Part shown: piece after piece, positions 6,402 to 9,223 of the stretch | Layout of the letters: each line of letters starts with the position of its first letter | Numbering within the stretch: position 1 is the stretch's first letter | Origin: an uncultured Lachnospiraceae bacterium | Lineage (GTDB): Bacteria > Bacillota_A > Clostridia > Lachnospirales > Lachnospiraceae | DNA length: 9,223 bases | Direction of reading: 5' to 3' | Assembly (NCBI GenBank): GCA_902796775.1 | Contig: CADBQK010000079.1 | Span: 1 to 9,223 of the forward strand | The notes under the pieces: model-generated | Told to the model about the DNA's origin: nothing | The model's input: only the letters and a program-made list of their open reading frames with translations | Databases searched by the model: none | Made by a program: the position numbers and the translations under genes

Positions 6402-7481
6402 GACAACGACATCGCCGTCTTTCATAACATACTCTTTTCCTTCCATGCGTACCAGACCTTTTTCTTTTGCAGCCTTTTCATTGCCGCAGGCTATAAGGTC
6501 ATCGTAACTGACTACTTCGGCCTTGATGAAACCACGCTCAAAATCTGTGTGGATCTTACCGGCAGCCCCGGGGGCTTTGGTGCCGCGGGTGATGGTCCAG
6601 GCACGGGACTCTTTTTCACCGGCTGTCAGGAAACTGATCAGGCCCAGCAGATGATAGCTGGCACGGATGAGTTTGTCAAGACCGGACTCGGAAAGCCCCA
6701 GATCTTCGAGAAATTCTTTCCTTTCATCGTCATCCAGCTCCGAAATCTCTTCTTCGATCTTCGCGCAGATGACAAATACTTCAGAACCTTCTTCTGCAGC
6801 AAAATCCCGAACCCTCTGTACGAAAGGATTGGACTCACCGTCATCTGCCAGGTCATCTTCCTGTACATTGGCGGCGTAGATAACAGGCTTGCTGGTAAGC
6901 AGGAAAAACTCTTTCAGCAGAGCTTCTTCATCTTCATCCTCTGGCTCATAGCTGCGGGCCATCTTGCCGTTTTCCAGATGATCGATCAGCTTTTGGATCA
7001 GATCACTTTCTTTCTTGAACGATTTATCGATCTTTGCATTCTTCCCAACCTTTGAGAAGCGGCGCTGCAGTACCTCCAGGTCTGCGAAGATCAGCTCCAG
7101 ATTGATCGTCTCGATATCGCGGATCGGATCTACGCTTCCATCGACATGTACGACATTCTCGTCCTCGAAGCAGCGGACTACGTGTACAATCGCATCGCAC
7201 TCCCGGATATTAGCCAGGAACTGATTCCCCAGACCTTCACCCTTGGAAGCACCTTTTACAAGACCTGCAATATCAACAAACTCAATGGTCGCATGTGTAG
7301 TCTTTGCAGAATCATACATCTTTGTCAGCACGTCCAGCCTCTGATCCGGCACCTCCACGATCCCGATATTCGGATCGATCGTGCAGAACGGATAGTTTGC
7401 AGACTCTGCCCCCGCCCGGGTCAGGGAATTGAACAAAGTACTCTTGCCAACATTCGGCAAGCCAACAATACCTAATTTCAT
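6384..7481 (-). CDS. ychF: Ribosome-binding ATPase YchF (OLA1/Obg-related)
   Basis: YchF is a universally conserved TRAFAC-class P-loop protein that prefers ATP over GTP, binds ribosomes and affects translation and stress responses in the cytoplasm. The 365-residue length is standard. G1/P-loop is GLPNVGKST (7-15), G3 is DIAGLVKGA (70-78), and the altered G4 region reads NVQED in place of the GTPase NKxD, which explains the ATP preference of the family. A coiled-coil insert lies mid-protein, and a C-terminal TGS domain ends with the conserved DGDVVVFRFNV. The start at 7481 is supported by AAAGGAAG at 7491-7498. It is a core housekeeping gene whose upstream DNA is now the end of an integrated element. 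A putative promoter (7511-7540) lies at that junction. The duplicated 3' tail is noted separately. Confidence 0.98.
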   Translation of the reverse strand: MKLGIVGLPNVGKSTLFNSLTRAGAESANYPFCTIDPNIGIVEVPDQRLDVLTKMYDSAKTTHATIEFVDIAGLVKGASKGEGLGNQFLANIRECDAIVHVVRCFEDENVVHVDGSVDPIRDIETINLELIFADLEVLQRRFSKVGKNAKIDKSFKKESDLIQKLIDHLENGKMARSYEPEDEDEEALLKEFFLLTSKPVIYAANVQEDDLADDGESNPFVQRVRDFAAEEGSEVFVICAKIEEEISELDDDERKEFLEDLGLSESGLDKLIRASYHLLGLISFLTAGEKESRAWTITRGTKAPGAAGKIHTDFERGFIKAEVVSYDDLIACGNEKAAKEKGLVRMEGKEYVMKDGDVVVFRFNV

Positions 7482-7510
7482 ATTTATCTACTTCCTTTCG
7501 TGAATCTCTT

Positions 7511-7540
7511 ATTTTAAGCGGTTTCCGGAGACTTGGACAA
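7511..7540 (-). promoter_or_regulatory. Putative ychF promoter at the element junction
   Basis: On the minus strand TTGTCC (7540-7535) and TAAAAT (7516-7511) are separated by 18 bp. The predicted start near 7504 leaves a short leader carrying the ribosome binding site at 7491-7498. The -35 hexamer is only 4 bp from the 11-bp repeats next to int, so the -35 may belong to the element or to the junction. Confidence 0.5.
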
Positions 7541-7544
7541 TTTC

Positions 7545-7566
7545 ACTTCACCATTACTGCACCATT
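7545..7566 (-). repeat. Two tandem 11-bp repeats, candidate arm-type Int sites
   Basis: On the minus strand AATGGTGCAGT (7566-7556) and AATGGTGAAGT (7555-7545) are directly adjacent and match at 10 of 11 positions. They start 12 bp after the int stop codon. Tn916-family integrases bind direct repeats near the element ends through their N-terminal domain, so position and period fit an arm-type site. Binding is inferred. Confidence 0.6.
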
Positions 7567-7577
7567 TTTGATGGCTG

Positions 7578-8762
7578 CTAAACAGCATATCCCATGTTCT
7601 CGAACTGCCGGATCGCTTCTTCCATGGACTCATCTGTTACATGAACATATCGGTCCATTGTAGTTTGTATGCTTGCATGTCCCAGCAGTTTTTGCAGGAT
7701 TTTGGGCTGCATTCCACTTTCGATTGCTCTGGTTGCATATGTGTGACGAAGGGCATGCATACAAAAATGATTGATTCCTGCTTTATCACATATTCTATAC
7801 AGATAGGTATCATAGGAACTGTTTTTGGCCGGCATACCTGTTCTCCAGTTAATGAATACCAGATCTTTTAAAACCATATGCTTCTCTTCTCCGGTTCTTC
7901 GGTCAATATAATCAAGTTCCTGAGATAATTCTTCAGACTGTTTACGTATATGGCGCTGGGAATATACTTCCTGAAGAATTTCGAAAGCACGATTGGTTAA
8001 AGGAATTGTCCGATAGCTGGACACCGTTTTGGGAGGACCAGCTCTCCAGCAGTTCTGCTTATATCTGAATTCCAGGGTTTTGTTGACTGTAAGCGTTCTC
8101 TTTTCCCAGTCAATTGCATCCCATGTCAGGCCGATCAGTTCTCCGGTCCGAAGACCTGTTTCCAGAATCAGTGCATACTGATGATAATTATGGTAATTTT
8201 TTGCTGTCTCCAGGAAGCGTTTTTGCTCCTCAATTGTAAGATAGTGAATATTGTCCTTTGCCCTGACTGGTTTTGTGTACCGGACACCATCCATCGGGTG
8301 TTTCTGGATCAAATCATTATTGACAGCTGCCCGAAGCATTGTCCCCATTGCAATATATGTCTGCCGGATCGTACCTCCAGCATACTTATCATACATCCTG
8401 TTCAGTACGATTTTAGTGTGCATAGGTTTTACGTCTTTCAGCATCATACGACCTATAACAGGTTGTATATTATGGATGTATCGTTCATGATAATTGCGTC
8501 GGGTGTTTGGTGCCAGATCAGCAATAATATAGGTATGCCAGAAATCAAACCAACTGTCTACGGTGATCTCTGAATCGACAAAGAACTCCTGATGTTTGTC
8601 CTCATACCGGGCATCTTCCAGCCAGTTTCTCGCTTCCGGTACTGTCCGGAAGTGTTTCTCACGTCTCCGTCCTGTCTTATCTGTAAAGCGTGCTTTGTAT
8701 AAACCATCCTTTCTCTGGCAAATTCCCTTACCACATTCTTTGCCTTTAAGATTTTTACCCAT
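7578..8762 (-). CDS. int: Tyrosine site-specific integrase, Tn916 Int family
   Basis: A 394-residue tyrosine recombinase that cuts and rejoins element ends and target DNA during integration and excision. The N-terminal 50 residues resemble the AP2-like arm-binding domain of Tn916 Int ([15 protein letters not shown]). Residues about 65-150 form the SAM-like core-binding domain, and the rest is the catalytic domain. The catalytic set is complete: R205 (ETGLRTGEL), K245, H336 and R339 (HALRH), H362 (LGHAS) and nucleophile Y372 (MDRYVHV). The length is close to Tn916 Int (about 400). The start is supported by AAGGAG 7 nt upstream. It reads toward the element end and ychF; tandem 11-bp repeats follow its stop. 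It appears functional, so excision is plausible if both ends are intact. Confidence 0.97.
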   Translation of the reverse strand: MGKNLKGKECGKGICQRKDGLYKARFTDKTGRRREKHFRTVPEARNWLEDARYEDKHQEFFVDSEITVDSWFDFWHTYIIADLAPNTRRNYHERYIHNIQPVIGRMMLKDVKPMHTKIVLNRMYDKYAGGTIRQTYIAMGTMLRAAVNNDLIQKHPMDGVRYTKPVRAKDNIHYLTIEEQKRFLETAKNYHNYHQYALILETGLRTGELIGLTWDAIDWEKRTLTVNKTLEFRYKQNCWRAGPPKTVSSYRTIPLTNRAFEILQEVYSQRHIRKQSEELSQELDYIDRRTGEEKHMVLKDLVFINWRTGMPAKNSSYDTYLYRICDKAGINHFCMHALRHTYATRAIESGMQPKILQKLLGHASIQTTMDRYVHVTDESMEEAIRQFENMGYAV

Positions 8763-8850
8763 TGAATCGCTCCTTTCTCATCTGCATGGTGAGAAAAAGA
8801 GCTTGATGTAACGGATAGTATTTTATCATACAAGGCTCGTTTTCTCTACC

Positions 8851-8879
8851 CCTTTTCGTAATTTCACTTTATGAAAAGG
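8851..8879. repeat. Inverted repeat between int and xis
   Basis: CCTTTTCGTA (8851-8860) and TATGAAAAGG (8870-8879) form a 10-bp stem with one G-T pair around the 9-bp loop ATTTCACTT. No U-tract follows on either strand, so it is a poor terminator. It may be a protein site or an RNA hairpin in the xis-int transcript. Confidence 0.45.
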
Positions 8880-8889
8880 AAGGCCGCGC

Positions 8890-8895
8890 ATTATA
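8890..8895 (-). promoter_or_regulatory. Possible int promoter -10 box
   Basis: A perfect TATAAT on the minus strand lies in the 160-bp gap between xis and int. No matching -35 is evident at 16-18 bp, and the surrounding ATTATATAAT is self-complementary AT-rich sequence, so this is weak. Confidence 0.3.
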
Positions 8896-8922
8896 TAATG
8901 ACCTCTTCATAGACTGTGATAT

Positions 8923-9129
8923 TCAGACGAAAAGATGGCTGCTGATATAGTCCTCAAATTCTTTTCTTTTAACAAGTTTTTTGCTGCCGACAAATAGAAC
9001 AAAAGGACAATTGGGCGATCGAAGCAATTTCTCGATCCTGTTGATTCCTATATTGCTGTATTCGGCTGCTTCTCGGATGGTAAGCGCAATCTTTTCATTA
9101 ATGGGAATAGTGCTTTGTTGATTTAACAT
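8923..9129 (-). CDS. xis: Excisionase, Tn916 Xis-like
   Basis: A 68-residue winged-helix DNA-bending protein that directs the integrase toward excision. Its opening IPINEKIALTIREAAEYSNI lines up with the equivalent N-terminal segment of Tn916 Xis ([20 protein letters not shown], from memory), followed by the recognition-helix region INRIEKLL and a C-terminal KRKEFEDYI matching KRKQFEKII in Tn916. The length also matches. AAGGAGGAAG (9136-9145 on the reverse strand) is an excellent ribosome binding site 6 bp upstream. The ATG overlaps the TAA of the preceding gene (TAATG), so translation is probably coupled to that gene. int follows 160 bp downstream on the same strand. Confidence 0.9.
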   Translation of the reverse strand: MLNQQSTIPINEKIALTIREAAEYSNIGINRIEKLLRSPNCPFVLFVGSKKLVKRKEFEDYISSHLFV

Positions 9130-9221
9130 TATTGACTTCCTCCTTCACTCGTAAATATAGCTTCTGCTATCTTCCTTTTTTCTGCCCGCTGCTGGGAGCG
9201 GTAGCCGAGGTTGAAGAATCT
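9129..9221 (-). CDS. 3' end of a gene coupled to xis (partial, unknown)
   Basis: One reverse frame is open from the window edge to a TAA at 9131-9129 and encodes 30 C-terminal residues rich in charged and helical residues (FFNLGYRSQQRAEKRKIAEA, then IFTSEGGSQ). The other two reverse frames also stop within the window. This one is favoured because its stop overlaps the xis ATG and the xis ribosome binding site falls inside its last codons, a common operon arrangement. The product is not recognised; the small DNA-binding or sigma-like proteins common next to xis in such elements are possibilities only. Confidence 0.5.
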   Translation of the reverse strand, partial: RFFNLGYRSQQRAEKRKIAEAIFTSEGGSQ

Positions 9222-9223
9222 GA

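Larger units (their letters stand above)
7539..8869. repeat. 10-bp direct repeat flanking int
   Basis: AATTTCACTT occurs at 7539-7548 and again at 8860-8869, on either side of the int gene. The first copy overlaps both the putative ychF promoter edge and the 11-bp repeats. They may be related integrase- or excisionase-binding sequences, but a 10-bp match could be chance. Confidence 0.35.
7541..9223 (-). mobile_element. Integrase end of a Tn916-type integrative element (partial)
   Basis: int, xis and a coupled upstream gene read toward ychF, in the order xis then int up to the element end, as in Tn916-family elements. The exact boundary is not visible because the other end is outside the window. 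It must fall between the ychF start (7481) and the int stop (7578), most likely in 7500-7545. Conjugation genes, if any, would lie to the right. Confidence 0.8.

Noticed and set aside
6177..7055. 292-codon forward frame across the permease end and ychF
   Set aside because: It overlaps two well-supported genes in other frames, has no ribosome binding site and no family resemblance.
8774..8796. Hairpin upstream of int (TTTCTCA / TGAGAAA)
   Set aside because: The 7-bp AT-rich stem ends just before the GGAG of the ribosome site and does not clearly sequester it; a regulatory role is not supported.
1..9223. CRISPR array, tRNA, rRNA, riboswitch or toxin-antitoxin module
   Set aside because: No regularly spaced repeats, no cloverleaf or rRNA-like sequence, no recognised aptamer core and no paired small ORFs of known antitoxin type were seen on either strand.

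Overview
The window looks like chromosomal DNA from an anaerobic low-to-mid-GC Firmicute, most likely a Lachnospiraceae-type Clostridium relative. The evidence is a class I hybrid-cluster protein (hcp), strong AGGAGG-type ribosome binding sites, a Gram-positive-style FtsX/MacB-like ABC exporter, and the int-xis end of a Tn916-type conjugative or integrative element. The taxonomic placement is an inference from gene content and style.

Layout, left to right. Positions 1-140 hold the end of an upstream transcription unit, with a probable terminator. hcp (261-1895, +) is followed by a strong hairpin shared with the convergent Crp/Fnr-family regulator gene (1975-2646, -). The regulator reads toward hcp, and its promoter lies in the 2647-3118 intergenic region. 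That region also carries direct repeats and a possible leader ORF ahead of a two-gene ABC exporter operon: ATPase 3119-3820 and an eight-helix permease 3830-6328. The exporter converges on ychF (6384-7481, -), whose last 19 bp are duplicated immediately after its stop codon. Upstream of ychF lies the integrase end of a mobile element: int (7578-8762, -), xis (8923-9129, -), and the 3' end of a gene that overlaps xis and runs off the window.

The best functional link is between hcp and the regulator. A 16-bp palindrome of the form TGTTGCrTkyGCAACr occurs once upstream of each gene. In both cases its centre lies exactly 28.5 bp from the first base of a good -10 box (TATAAT or TATGAT), and neither promoter has a convincing -35. 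This is the geometry of a class II Crp/Fnr-activated promoter. It suggests that the regulator is an HcpR-like nitrosative-stress sensor that activates hcp and its own gene.

The exporter has no sensor kinase or response regulator in this window, so its control is unknown. Its promoter region does contain two GTGACGGyTTACA direct repeats that could be regulator sites. At the right, two tandem 11-bp repeats next to the int stop codon look like arm-type integrase sites. They abut a putative ychF promoter, so the element junction appears to lie directly in front of an essential-class housekeeping gene. I see no clearly new multi-gene system. The most informative items are the matched operator pair, the duplicated ychF tail, the repeats ahead of the exporter and the element/ychF junction.
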